Positions 11,189-23,578 of a DNA stretch of 64,000 nucleotides are shown one piece after another (the first letter of the stretch is position 1; each line of letters opens with the position of its first letter). Position numbers and translations under genes: made by a program. The stretch covers positions 15,324,902 through 15,388,901 of the forward strand of contig NC_061121.1 of assembly GCF_002878395.1 (NCBI RefSeq), written 5' to 3'. Below the pieces are notes generated by a model. It was given only the letters and a program-made list of their open reading frames with translations. It ran no database searches and had not been told where the DNA came from. The stretch is from Capsicum annuum. Lineage: Eukaryota; Streptophyta; Magnoliopsida; Solanales; Solanaceae.

Positions 11189-13495
11189 ATGGTGAAAGTT
11201 CATATAGTAGTTAAAAGTCCTGCTTCTACTGCTTCTAGGAGAAGAAAGCGAAAAACCGAAGAAGTTTTTAAAACTTCAATGAGAAAAAAAGATGTAATCG
11301 ATGAATTTGAGTCAAAAAGTGAATAAAAAATCCTTGCTGAGATTTACAAATTTGATGAAAGTAGTGCACATGAGAGTGATGATATTGAGGACAGTTAAGG
11401 AAAAAGTGAAGAGGAAAGTGAAGTAGAAAGTGAAAGTGATAGCGTTGAAGATAAGGACAAGAGAGATGGTGGAAATGGGGAGGAGTATGATCCTCTATCC
11501 TTGCCAATTTGTGCAAGAGACATCTCTGTTGAGTTGTACGACCTAACAACTTAGATGGATGAGTTAAGTTCTTTTCCTGCAAAGATTTTCGTAAGAGTAA
11601 GAATGACAGTTTATCAAGAGTTTAGAAGGATTCTAGTTGAAAAAATAGTGTATGCTAATTTTCAGAAGACCTGTTTCGGACACTTGAGACATATGTCGGA
11701 TCATTTTAAGTTTAATGGACAAATGGTCCATTATGTGTTGTTACGACGTATCAAAAATAATAAAAAAACTACATGAAATTTAGTTCTATGCGAATGGTAA
11801 GCCAGCTTATTTTGACTGAACGGAATTTGATTTGATTAATTAGCTGAATTATTCAGCATATCCCTGTGAATCAAAAACGAACAAAGTCCTCCAAAATGGT
11901 GAAAGCTTTCATTTTAAGGTGACGAAGAATAAAAGCATTACTATTGCAAGGCTGATTATCCTGATCAAAGGTAATAGGTTGACTAACCAACAAAATTTTA
12001 AGTGCGCTTTGGTTTGATTCGTGCACACAATGTTGCTGGCAAAGGACCTGTAAAAGAAGGTGGATTCAGACCATGTCAATATAGCGGTTGATTTAGATTT
12101 CTTCGTTAGGTATACATAGGAAAAAGAGTCATTTGGGCTAACATTGAACTATTTGAAAAAGAAAATTGATTTGAGCAAGTAGAAAGAAGCCTTTGTGAAG
12201 AAGAATAATGCATCGTACGCTTTATACAGCTTTCCCTGGGCATGTCTGGTACTTATAATATACTATTTTATTGATTTATTATAGACTTTTACCTATTTAT
12301 GTACCAATATGTAGACCCTGTAGATCTACTTATGCTTCTATTGATTGCAGGTTTGGATAAATGAGGTCTTTCCTCATCTTGGAAGGTACGCCGGTAAGTC
12401 ATTGGATTCTCATTTTACCATTTCCCTTCTTCTTAGTGGAACACGTCGAAGTGTGACAACATAATAGAAGGCAACCCATTTAAGCCCAAAGAAATAACAC
12501 AAAGGTAAAAGTGTACTTATTATAATATGATAATAATAATATTGTTCAATTAGTGAATATCATGTAATTTATATTATCTTTTTATAGATTGTGCATCCAT
12601 ACCTTACACCTAATGTTCATTAGATGGAACAAACTTACATGAAAATATTTAAGTCATACACAAATTAAGTTAAGGACACGTCCATCAATACCTTGAAGGC
12701 GCAGTTGAAAGGCGTGATTGTCCTCACTTCATCAGTGGAGGTCGCGAATGAAGACGAAGATTTGGGTGGTCATAATTACATCCTAAGTCCAGTACGTGCT
12801 TGTGATCATGCTGGTTCAAGTGGACTCAAAACTACATGAAATACTTCTAATAATGAAGAGCTATGTAAGCATGTTGCTTTGCTTAAGAAAACTATTTTTG
12901 ATATTACTTCTTTTGTTAGCGATGAGAGGCTTAGGAGAATAAAAAAAAACATGAAGAAGCAACGACATCAAGGTAAACTAATTTATATTTTTTTATTCTC
13001 ATTTAATTTACTTGTATAATTTTGCTAATCCTTTCAAAATAATGCAGCACACCTCAACAGTCTCCCTTGTAGCTGACATCAAGTAAACCTCTAAGAACTA
13101 GCAGTCTTAGTGACCGGCCTTGTAATAACAGATAAAAAAAATTGAATAAGAGAAAAAATAAATAGATGAGGAGAAGGAAGTAGATAAATAAGATAAGAAA
13201 GAAGAATAAGAAACGATGAGGAGATGACAATTGAAGAAGAAGCAGAAAATAAGGAGAAAATAGAAGATGGTGAAAACAAATCATCATCATAAGAAGAAGA
13301 AGAGAAAAATGAGAAGTCAATTGATAAAGAAGGAGTGGCTAAACAGGAAGATGAAAATGTTGAAGAAGAGAAGAAATCAGAAGAAGAAGAAGAGAAAGAA
13401 AATAAGAAGAAAATGGAAGAAGGTGAGAAAAACATAAAGAAAATAAAGTGGATATGATGGGCATTGTTAAGGAACTCAATGATGATAACATGTAA
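11189..13495 (+). pseudogene. MULE cargo gene with DUF1985-type domain, broken (copy 2)
   Basis: This is the counterpart of 2085-3943. The basic N-terminus begins at ATG 11189. The acidic block and the DUF1985 core at 11555-11776 are better preserved here (RVRMTVYQEFRRILVEK, then FQKTCFGHLRHM). The exon for VHPYLTP lies near 12590, and the Glu/Lys-rich C-terminal part at 13120-13460. Many stops and frameshifts are present (for example at 11324 and 11397). An extra stretch at about 11860-12250, absent from copy 1, keeps partial coding character and suggests copy 1 lost an internal exon. No Ulp1-type protease domain is visible. The LINE inserted just after its end. Confidence 0.65.
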
Positions 13496-13899
13496 CTTAG
13501 TAGTTTGGAACAAACAATTTTCTTAATAATTTGTTGTTTTTAATGATTTTTTTATAGACAATTCAAGTTTTTCGAAGAAGGAGGAATACCTTATTACATT
13601 TTGTAATTCAGTGGCCAAGACTTAGATAGACATTTTGCTTCTTAGGAAAAGGGATAGAGCTCTATGTAAGGACTGTAAAGTCATACCTACCAACAATATT
13701 TCGACTCAGCATAGGTTGTTAGTGATGAACTTGGTTATCAATAAGGGCAAAAAAAAGTGTGGAGGCTCAGCCCAGGATTAAGTAGGGTATCTTGACTTTG
13801 GCTAGTACTTTTGAAATAGAGGAGAAGTTGAAGAGTAGGGGGCTTGGAAGAGTATAGGAGGTGTGATAGTATGTGGAGACGACTTTCAGTTATATTAAG

Positions 13900-15885
13900 A
13901 AAGCCGCTAGAAAGGTGTTGGGTGTATCGAGAGGTCAATCTGGCAAGCATCGAGGAGACTGGTGGTGGAACGAAGAGGTTAAGAGAAATATAGAGTCTAA
14001 GAATATGGCTTATGCTAAGTTGGTTGAGAGCAAGGATGATTAGGAAAGGTAGATGAATAAGGAGGAGCATAAGGTAGCTAGAGGAAAGGCTAAGTTAGTG
14101 GTTACAACAGCTAAGATTGTAGCTTTTGAGAGCTTATACACGGCTTTAGAGGAGAAAAGTGGAGATAAGAAGATGTATAGGCTTGCCAAGGCCAGAGAGC
14201 GGAGGGTTCATGACCTTGACCAAGTGAAGTGCATTAAAGAAAAGGATAGTACAGTGTTGGTTGAGTATGCCCTCATTAGGGAGAGGTGGCAGTCCTATTT
14301 TTATGAACTTTTGAACTACAAAGGGGACAAAGGTTTCGTGTTCGGAGACTTGGAGAAATCTGAGGAGTGTTGCAATTATAGTTATTGTAGGCGTATCAAT
14401 GCTGAGAAGGTCAAGAGAGCTATTCGTAGGATGTGGAAGGGTAGGGTAATGGGGCCAGATGAGATTTTAGTGGATTTTTAGATGACCATTAGCGGGACAG
14501 GTTTAGAGTGGTTGACAAGGTTGTTTAACATTATTTTTAGGGCGACGAAGATGCCTGAAGCCTGGTGTTAGAGTATGATGATTCCAGTGTATAAGAATAA
14601 GAGAGACATCCAGAGTTGCAACAACTATAGAGGTATTAAGTTGTTAAGTCATACTATGAAGGTTTGAGAAAGGGTGGTAGAGTTGAGGTGAGAAGGATAA
14701 CGATCAAGAATCAATTCGATTTAATGCCAGGTCACTCAACCACTGAGGCCATTCACCTTGTAAGGAGATTAGTAGAGCAGTTTTGGTATAGAAAGAAGGA
14801 CTTACATATGGTGTTTATTGATCTTGAGAAGGCATATGACAGAGTTCCTAGGAATATTCTGTGGAGGTACTTGGAGGCTAGAGGGGCGCTTGTGGTGTAC
14901 ACTAGGTCGGTTTAGGATATATATGATGGTGCGAAGACACGTGTGAGGACCGTTGGTGGAGATTTGGAGCACTTCCCAGTTTTGATAGGGTTGCACCAGG
15001 ATCGACTCTTAGCCCATTTTTATTTGCCTTGGTGATGGATTTTTAACGCGACTTATTCAAGGGGGTGATGGATTTTTAACGCGACTTATTCAAGGGGAGG
15101 TGTCTTGGTGTATGTTATTATAGATGACGTGGTACTGATTGACGAGACTCGCGGTAGAGTTAATCATAAGTTAGAGATTTAGAAATAGACGCTTGAGTCT
15201 AAAGGATTTTGGTTAAGTAGAACCAAGATGGATTACTTGAAGTGTAAGTTTAGTGATGTATAACAGGAGGATGGAGTGGTTATGAAGCTGAACTCTTAGG
15301 ACATTCAAAAAAAAGAGAGTTTCAAGTATCTGGGGTCTATAATTTAGGGAAATGATAAGATTGACGAGGATGTAACACAGTGTATTGGGGCAGGGTGGTT
15401 GAAATGGAGGCTCGCTTCAGTAGTTCTATGCGATAAGAAGGTGCCCCTGAAGCTTAAAGGTAAGTTTTATAGAGTGGTAATCCGGCTGGCTATGTTGTAT
15501 GGAGCGGAGTATTGGCCAAATAACAACTCCAACATCCAAAAGTTGAAGGTGGCAGAGATAAAAATATTGTGATGGATGTGTGGATATACCAGGAAAGATA
15601 GGGTAAGGAATGAGATTATTCATGAAAAGATGGGAGTTGCCTCGGTGGAAGACAAGATGCGAGAAGTGAGGTTACATTAGTTCGGGCATGTGATGAGGAG
15701 GGGCTCTGATGCTCCAGTTCGGAGGTGTGAGACACTAGCTATGGATGGTTTTAGGCAGGGTAGAGGCAGACCAAAGAAATATTGGAGGGACATGATTAGG
15801 CATGACATGGAGCAGTTATAGTATACAGAGGACATAACCCTTGATAGGAAGGTGTGGAGGATGCGGATTAGGGTGGAGGTTTAGG
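13900..15885 (+). pseudogene. RTE LINE reverse transcriptase remnant
   Basis: Readable blocks in order: the connector before RT (GDWWWNEEVK near 13960; KMYRLAKARERRVHDLDQVK at 14170-14230), RT motifs (NNYRGIKLLSHTMK near 14620; FDLMPGHSTTEAIHLVRRL; HMVFIDLEKAYDRVPRNILW near 14805-14860), the expected catalytic FADD region as a decayed IDDVVLIDETR (near 15120), and a C-terminal block (FKYLGSI, CGYTRKDRVRNEI). Stops and frameshifts throughout make it non-functional. It is the best-preserved member of the LINE family whose tails appear at 362-705 and 826-960. Confidence 0.75.
15031..15096 (+). repeat. 33-bp exact tandem duplication in the LINE RT
   Basis: Two copies of a 33-bp unit starting GGTGATGGATTTTTAACGCG stand head to tail (15031-15063 and 15064-15096). 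The length is a multiple of three. The two copies are identical, so it arose after most of the element's decay. Confidence 0.9.
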
Positions 15886-16313
15886 GGTAGGAGTGAGTTG
15901 GTAATAATGGGGGAGCGTTCTTTTGTGTCTGGAGTTTCTTGTTCGTGGTGTTGTGGCTGTAGTTTTATCGTGTGGCTATTTTGCATAACATACTAGTTTA
16001 TATGCACTTATGTTTTGTGTTTGTTATACTGTTAGTTTATTTTGCATACCGTACGTATATGCACTTATCTTTTAAGTTTGGTATACAATTATCGGTCCTA
16101 AGACGAGAGTCTATCGGAAACAGCCTCTCTTCTTCACATGAGGTAGTGGTATGGTCTGCGTATACTCTACCCTCCCCAGACCCCATTATGTGAGAATACA
16201 CTGGGTATGTTGTTGTTGTTGTTTTAATGGATAATTGAATTACATATATATGACATGTCTATGATGACATTTACTGATGAAATTGTGTTTAGTTATTCTA
16301 TTGTGTTGTTAGC

Positions 16314-19167
16314 TGTAACGACCTAAAAATTTGATGAAATATGTGAAATTTGTGTCATTTAACTATTTTACCCCTCCCTGTAGTTGCATTATGATATTTC
16401 TGGGGTGTGGGAGTGATTGACATGATTTCTGATGCATTTGGTATCATTTATGTTATATTGTGGTTTTTGATGACTTCGGTAGTCTTATTTTAGACTTATG
16501 GGGATATCATTTGATCCCTGTGATGGATGGCCAAACGGACTGTGCCAGCAGCTCCATAATTTTGATTTTAGGCTAGGTAGACCTTTGGTTCGGGTCCCAA
16601 TGCACCCAAGCTCATTTCAACCTATTGATCGAAAAGTTGAAAAATTTTAAATATGGGTTTGGGATCCATATTTGATTGAAACAACCTCGGATGGAAAATC
16701 TGATTTTTCCAAAAGATCCAGAATGTTGATTTTAGGGTGTTAGCATATTTGGTATGATTTAACGACTTTTAAATCTCATTTCAACCCTTAATTAGAAAAA
16801 TTATAATTTTGGATTTCGGGGGTCAACTTTGTGAAAATAATATTTTTTTTAAAAATCTGACTTTGCCAATGCGTTCAGAACATCGAATTTAGAATGGTTT
16901 CATATTTAGTTTGCGTATATCAGACTCCAAACGAATTCTGAACATCCCGTCGAAGTCCAGGTCGGACTTTAAAAAGAAAAAATTGTTGTCATAGCAGATT
17001 TTCCGCTATATATTAATGATTTTCTCCTCTTTTTGCCCATTTTGCTCATTTTTCATCTTGTCTATTGAGAGTTAAACCCTAAAATAGTATGAAAGTTTAA
17101 AAGTGAAGCTTGTGGGAGCTTGGAAAATATATTAACACCTATTTCTTGATTTTATTACGAATTTAAGGTAAAAATTTACCATTTTCTTAGTAATTTCTTG
17201 ATAAATTTCTGAAAACCCCAAAAATCTTAGGGCTTGATTTTAAACTTCAATTTAACTCATTTTCACTTGAATAAAGTTTTTATCTTATAATTAATAGTTT
17301 TCATCAATTTAACCATCAAAACAATTTTAATTCTTGATTTTAACCCGAATTTCAAAGATTTTACCCTGTAAAGGTCAAAAATAATTTTTCTTCAATTTGA
17401 ACCTCATTTTTTACTTGATTTAACTTGGGTTTTAAGCTGTAGGTTCCTAAAAATATAAGAAACATGTTTTTGAAGTAAAGTTTTGAATTTGCCCTTTTTT
17501 TTTGAAAACTCGTTACGGGGGTCCGTTTTGACACTGAGCCAATAGTCAATATGAGTGTCATTGATTTTGTTTTGACGTGTAGATTTCATATTTGATATTT
17601 TTAGTGGCGTTCGAGATTGTCCGTGAAAAGTAAGGTCGTGGGTTTGAAGTGTACCGGATCGATTTCAGTTTTTGAGGTAGGTTATGACTTTAACTCTTTC
17701 AGACTAGGCTGGGTAGTAAATGATGATATAAAATATATGTTAAGGGTGAGAACTAATCATGAAAAATGTCTATTTATGTGTTGTCCCTGTGTGGGGGCCT
17801 GTATGTGATGTAATTGTCAAAGTTGAGTTATTATCTGATATGTGTGACCATGTGGGGTCCTACATGATATTAATAGCCTTGAATACATGTGAATAATTAT
17901 ATTGTGCCGTTAAGATGTAGTGTATTGTGATTATATTCATACTTTATTTGGAATATGAGACATGTGAAAATTCATGGATGAAACTAAAATAATAAGTGGA
18001 TATTGGCTCACATGATTGTGGAAATATATCATTGTGGTTGGTTGTGAAAATACTCATTGTAATTAGTTGTGAGCATTATATCCTCATAGCATACTCATTC
18101 ATTAAACATTGGTGCCACCGCGGCAACATCTGATAAATACTGGCAATACCTTTTTAAAACCCTCTCGAAGGGATGTGTCGGGGAGGAGATATTGTAACAC
18201 CTTATAAAATCCTTTTTAAGGAATGTGCTGGAAAGGAAATATGAGATATATAAATTGCATATGGGTTGACGAATCGCCCATGGGTCCTGCGTTGGGAGGC
18301 TTACCTCTTTAGATATATACGAGGATTATGTGATAATTTGGGAGGTTATGCAACAACCTCGTACATCATCATCATCATCATCATATACATTGTACTTACT
18401 TTATTGTATTATGTTGTATTGTATTGCCATATTGACTTGTCATCTATGTATTTATCGTATCTTCTTTTACTTGTATTTTATGATCTTGTAAATGCATGTT
18501 CCCCCTTATTCTTTTTAAATGTGGTATAATACATATTTTTGTAATCTTGGTGTAATGTTGCAATTTATGAGATATATTATAACTATTAGTGCAAGCGGTG
18601 TGGGCTACCATTGTGGGACATTTTCTGATTGCAGGTGACGCGCCCTTAGTGTATATTTTGTATGTTTTATTTACTACTTTGCTTGGTCGGCCTATGATAC
18701 CTACTGAATACAAGTGGACCATACTCATGCCTACTACTCCCTTTCAATGAAGGTCCTAGCTCGAGTGCGCCTCAGGTTGATTAACTCAGGCGATTGCTGA
18801 AGCTTTCAAGGTAGCGGTTGGATATTCATATGTTTGAAGTTCACCTCTATCATTCTACAGTAGTTTTGTCTTTATTAGTATTCGGAGACGAATATTATTC
18901 CTTTGTGGTTATTTTTCTGATGTATTTGACTCTTGGATTGTATTAGTAGTTCTTATACTATTGGCACCTGATTTTGGGCGGATTGGTATTTTGGATAAGT
19001 TCTTTTCGCATTGTTATGATTACTTATGTGGTTCAACTTTGTTCTAGAAGCCTTATGTTGGGATATTTCTATCTTTTACTCTTTTTATATTAGTTTAGGT
19101 GATAGACTTACTTATCAAGGTGCTCCATGACAAGTGCCATCATGACCCTCATTTTTGGGTCATGACA
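16314..19167 (+). repeat. 5' LTR of the Tekay-like element
   Basis: It is 2854 bp, TGTAACG to CATGACA. It has a CAT microsatellite at 18362-18386 that is longer than in the 3' LTR, and it lacks about 16 bp present in the 3' LTR near 25160 (CTTAATATGGTACCAC). Confidence 0.85.
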
Positions 19168-19170
19168 AAT

Positions 19171-19183
19171 TGGTATCAGAGTA
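19171..19183 (+). promoter_or_regulatory. Primer-binding site (initiator-Met tRNA type)
   Basis: TGGTATCAGAGTA lies 3 bp after the 5' LTR. It matches the usual TGGTATCAGAGC site complementary to tRNA-iMet except near its end. Confidence 0.8.
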
Positions 19184-19394
19184 GCCAGATTTCATTGGTC
19201 TCAACGGTGTAAGAACAGGATGTCTAATTGAGTCTCCCATATCGGTAATTAGATGTTCGTATCTATCTTTAAGAGGCTATAGGACGTCTTTAGGAAATTT
19301 CCCTTATTTTATTCTTTATCGTGCAAAGTTCTTTCATACCTTGTGTTCTGAGTTGTGTTTCCCTTTTTCTACGTGAATAGTATGGCTTATACTA

Positions 19395-22300
19395 CTATCA
19401 GTTGAGAGATGTTGTAAGGATTGGTGGAGATTATTTGTCGATTGTAGGCCTATTAATGCTTTTGAGTTTTCATGGGATCAGTTTGCTGATGCCTTTCTGG
19501 AGAGATTTGTGCCATACAGTTTGAGAGATCGGATGCGGGATGAGTCAAATCATTTGGAGGAAGGCCCCATAACAGTTGCAGAGTATGAGGCATGTTTCCA
19601 TGCCCAGTCAAGATATACCTATAATAGTATTTTCATCGAGTCTGAGAAGACTCAGAAATTTTTGAAAGATTTGGATGTCTCTCTTTAGTTAGCTATATCT
19701 CAGATGGTTGTGTTTAGGGCGTTCTTTCAGAGTATTGTGGATAATGCTAGGATGACAGAGGGTATTCTTCAAGTATCTCAGGGTGGCACCAAGAAGGTGC
19801 ATTATTTTTGTGAGTTCAGAGGTCAGTCTCCCCATGGTAGAAATTTTAGTATTTCTCGTAGATACTATAGGCCAGTGCAGGCAGCCTTACAGAGTTTAGG
19901 TGTTGGACCTTCTCATTCAGTAGTTTAGGGTGGTCGTTCGAGCCTAGTTGTGCCTTCTCCTATTGAGACTGGTCGTATAGGTAGCTGTGTGCCTGATGAA
20001 ACTGGCCATATGGCCAAGGACTATCCTCTTCGTGTGTTTAGAGCTACTCTTATTTCAATTGTAAAGGGTAGGGGTGCTACCAAAGGTGCAAGGGGCAGAG
20101 GTAGTGGAGCTTGTGGGGTGGCCATGGGGCCACTTAAGCAGTTGGTGGTCATCGTCAGTGTTATGTTATCTGATACAGATTCTTCTGATATTATGTTAAT
20201 GGGTATCGTACCTGTTTATTTCAGACCTATATCTGTATTATTTAATCTCTGATCGACTTTCTTCTATGTGTTTGTGTATTTTGCTTTGGGTTTTGATTCT
20301 ATTAGTAAGCCTCTTGTCATTCGTACTTGTGTATCTACCCTGGTAGGTGATTCTTTAGTGGTAAATTGGGTGCATCGATCTTGTGTTGTGACTTTTTTTG
20401 GATGTGAGACTTTGGTAGATTTGCTTGTATTAGATATGGTCGATTTTGATGTTATTTTAGGCATGGATTAGTTGGTTACTTATCATATTGTCTTAGATTA
20501 TTTTACTAAGACTATAACTTTGGAAGGGTGTACCTCATTCAGATCCAAAGAGGGTCATATCTTATGTTTAGGCTCGTAAATTGGTTGACAGAGTATGTTT
20601 ATCTTACTTGGCCTATAGTCGTGACACTAATGTTGTTTCTCTTCCTTCCTTGGATTCTGTCTGTATTGTCCCTGAGTTTATGGATGTATTCCCTACGGGC
20701 TTGCCTGGTATGCCTCCGAATTGATATAATGATTAAAGTATTGATGTTGAGCCAAGCACCAAGACCATTTTTTATCTTTCTTATAGGATGACCCCAACAG
20801 AGTTGAAGGAACTGAAGGATCAGTTGTAGGAGTTATTGGATAAGGGATTATCTGACCTAGTATTTAACCTTGGGGTGCGCCTATCTTGTTTGTGAAGAAA
20901 AATAATGGGTTATGTATTGATTATCAATAGTTGAATAAGGTGACGATTAAGAATAAGTGTCCTCTTCTTCGAATTGATGATTTGTTTGATCAACTTTGGG
21001 TTTATTAGCATTTTTGAAGATTGATTTAAGGTTCGATTATCACCAATTGAGGATTAGAGCTTCAAATATTTTGAAGATAACTTTTTTGGACTCGATAAGG
21101 TCATTATGAGTTCTTGGTCATGTCTTTTGGGTTGACCATTGCCCCTTCCGCATTCATAGAGTTGATGAACCGAGTGTCTCAATCGTATCTCGACTCCTTT
21201 GTTTTTGTATTTTAGATGATATTTTGTCTATTTAGAGCATTTATGGATTGTGCTTCAGAGATTGAAGGATGAGAAGTATGCAAAGTTCTCTAAGTATGAG
21301 TTTTGGTTAGAGTTTCTTCTTTCTTGGATCACGTGGTGACTAAGAAAGGTAATATGGTTGATCCATCCAAGGTTGTAGCGGTTCCTGATTGGGATTGACT
21401 TACTTCGCCCACCGAGATTTGAAGTTTTGTTGGCTTAGCAAGTTATTATCGGTGTTTTATTGAGGGTTTTTCATCCATTGCATCTCCATTGACTAAGTTA
21501 ACTCAGGAGAAGATTTCTTTCTAGTGGTCTAATGATTATGAGGCTAGCTTCCAAAAGCTCAAGGATTTGTTGACTTCAACTTTGATATTGGCTTTTCCCA
21601 AGGAGAGCGTGGGATTTTTCAAATTTTATGATGCTTTAGGTGTTGGTTTGGGTGTTGTGTTGATGCATGAGGGTAAGGTGATTGCATATATGTCTTGTTA
21701 GTTGAAGACTCATGAGAGGAATTATCCTACCCATGATTTGGAGTTGTACGCAGTTGTGTTTGTTTTGAAGTTGTGAAGGCACTACTTGTATGGAATTCGT
21801 TATGAGATCTTATCATATCATCGTAACCTTCAGTACCTCTTTACCCAACCAGATCTTTATATGAGTCAGCGTCGTTAGCTTTAGTTGCTTAAGGATTATG
21901 ACTTGACTATTCTCTACCATCCGGCAAGACTTATATGGTTGCGAATTCCTTAAGCCGAAAGTCGACTAGCATGGGTAGCTTGGTGCATCTTTTGATTAGG
22001 AGAGGACTTTGGCCTTAGAGGTTCGGTCTTTAGCTAACCATATGGTTAGGCTTAATATTACGACACCGAGGAATGTTTTGGCATTTGTGGATGCTAGATC
22101 TTCTTTGATGGAGTAGATTCGAGCTTATTGGTTTGATAATGTTGACTTGAGGTTGATTCGAGATTATGTATTGAGTGGGGAGGCTAAGGAAGCTTCACTT
22201 GATTCAGATGGAGTTTCGAGGGTTGGGGGCCGAGATTGTATGCCAAGAGTGGGTAACTAGATTAGTTTGATCTTGGAGGAGGCCTCTTGTTTTAGACATT

Positions 22301-23560
22301 CTATCCATCCAGGTGTGACTAAGATGTATCATGATTTGAGGTAACACTAATGGTGGGGTGGTATGAGGTGAGATATGGCATATTTTATGGCTCGTTGCCT
22401 ATGTTGTTAGCAGGTGAAGGCCGAGCATATGAGACCTGGTGGATTGCTTTAGAGGTTTCCCATTCCCGGGTAGAAGTGGAAATAGATCACTATGGACTTT
22501 GTGACTAATTCTCCTTGTACATCTCATGGTTCTGACAGTGCTTGGGTCATCGTGGATCGATTAACCAAGTTAACTCATTTTATTTCGGTTCAGGTTTCAT
22601 TCAGTACCTAGAGGTTAGCCCTTATCTTTATTTATGAGATTATATGTCTGCATGGTGTGTCAGTGTCTATTATATCAGATCAAGGTTCAGTGTTCATATC
22701 TCACTTTTGGGAGACTTTTCAGGATGATTTGGGTACTCAGGTTGATCTTAGCATAGCATTTCACCCCAGACTGATGGCCGTCAGAGCGGACCATCTAGGT
22801 TTTGGAGTATGCTCCGTGCGTGTGTGATGGATTTTGGTGGCCAGTAGGAGCAACATTTGGCTTTATCAGAGTTTGCATACAATAATAGCTACCATTTTAG
22901 TATTGATATAGCTCCTTTTGAGGCATCATATGGTAGGCGTTGTCTCTTCCCAATAGATTGGTTTGATGTTTTAGAACTGAGACATCGAGGTGCGGACTTG
23001 GTCCGTGTGTCTTTGGATAGAGTTTGGGTCATCCAAGATAGACTCAGAGCAGCTCAGAGTAGGCAGAAGTGCTATACTAATTGTAGACTTTGTGCCTTGA
23101 GATTTGGAATTGGAGATTGTATTTTTCTTCGAGTTTCACCCATGAAGGGTGTGATGAGGTTTGGGAAGAGGGGCACGCTTAGCCTCAGGTATATTGATCC
23201 ATTTAAGATTCTTCGGATTGTTGGTGATGTGACTTATGAGTTGACTTTGCCCCTTGATCTACTATCATTTAGTTTTTCATATTTTTATTCTTCGTCATTA
23301 TATCCCTGATAAGTCTCACGTCATTCATTGGGATTCGGTTTAATTAGATGAGCGGTTGTCCTTTATTGAGGAGCTGGTTTCCATTTTGGCTAGGGATGTT
23401 AGGCGGTTGCGCTCTAAATTGATCCCTAGGGTTAAGGTCCAGTTATAACATCGACCTGTAGATGAATCTACTTAAGAGGTCGAGTCTGATATGTGTAGTT
23501 CTTATCCTCAACTCTTCATTGATTCAGGTATTTCTTTGCCTTAGTTCAAGGACGAACTAG
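19395..23560 (+). pseudogene. Tekay-like gag-pol remnant
   Basis: In order: gag (19440-19930, with VPYSLRDRMRDESNHLEE), a decayed zinc knuckle (near 19985, CVPDETGHMAKDYP), the protease region (20260-20470, with GDSLVVNWVHRSCVVTF and DFDVILGMD; the DSG-type active site is not intact), RT (20880-21240, with GLCIDYQ and LNKVTIKNKCPL; the catalytic motif reads ILDDILS near 21210), RNase H (about 21600-21900), and integrase (22440-23250, with HGVSVSIISDQGS, ALSEFAYNNSYHFSI and APFEASYGRRC). A decayed chromodomain-like tail follows before 23560. More than a dozen stops exclude function. I did not reconstruct a joined product. Confidence 0.8.
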
Positions 23561-23565
23561 ATTTT

Positions 23566-23578
23566 TAGTGGTGGATGA
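23566..23578 (+). promoter_or_regulatory. Polypurine tract before the 3' LTR
   Basis: Purine-rich TTAGTGGTGGATGA directly precedes TGTAACGG. It is a weak but correctly placed plus-strand primer. Confidence 0.5.

Larger units (their letters stand above)
13568..16226 (+). mobile_element. RTE-type LINE, 5'-truncated, inside MULE copy 2
   Basis: The non-LTR retrotransposon ends in a short GTT repeat (16207-16221) in place of poly(A), as RTE-clade plant LINEs do. About 14 bp of target sequence is duplicated in diverged form (ATAGACAATTCAAG at 13554-13567; ATGGATAATTGAAT at 16227-16240), and it interrupts sequence that is continuous in MULE copy 1 near 4000. Only the 3' 2.7 kb is present: most of the endonuclease is missing and the reverse transcriptase is degraded. 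Confidence 0.8.
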
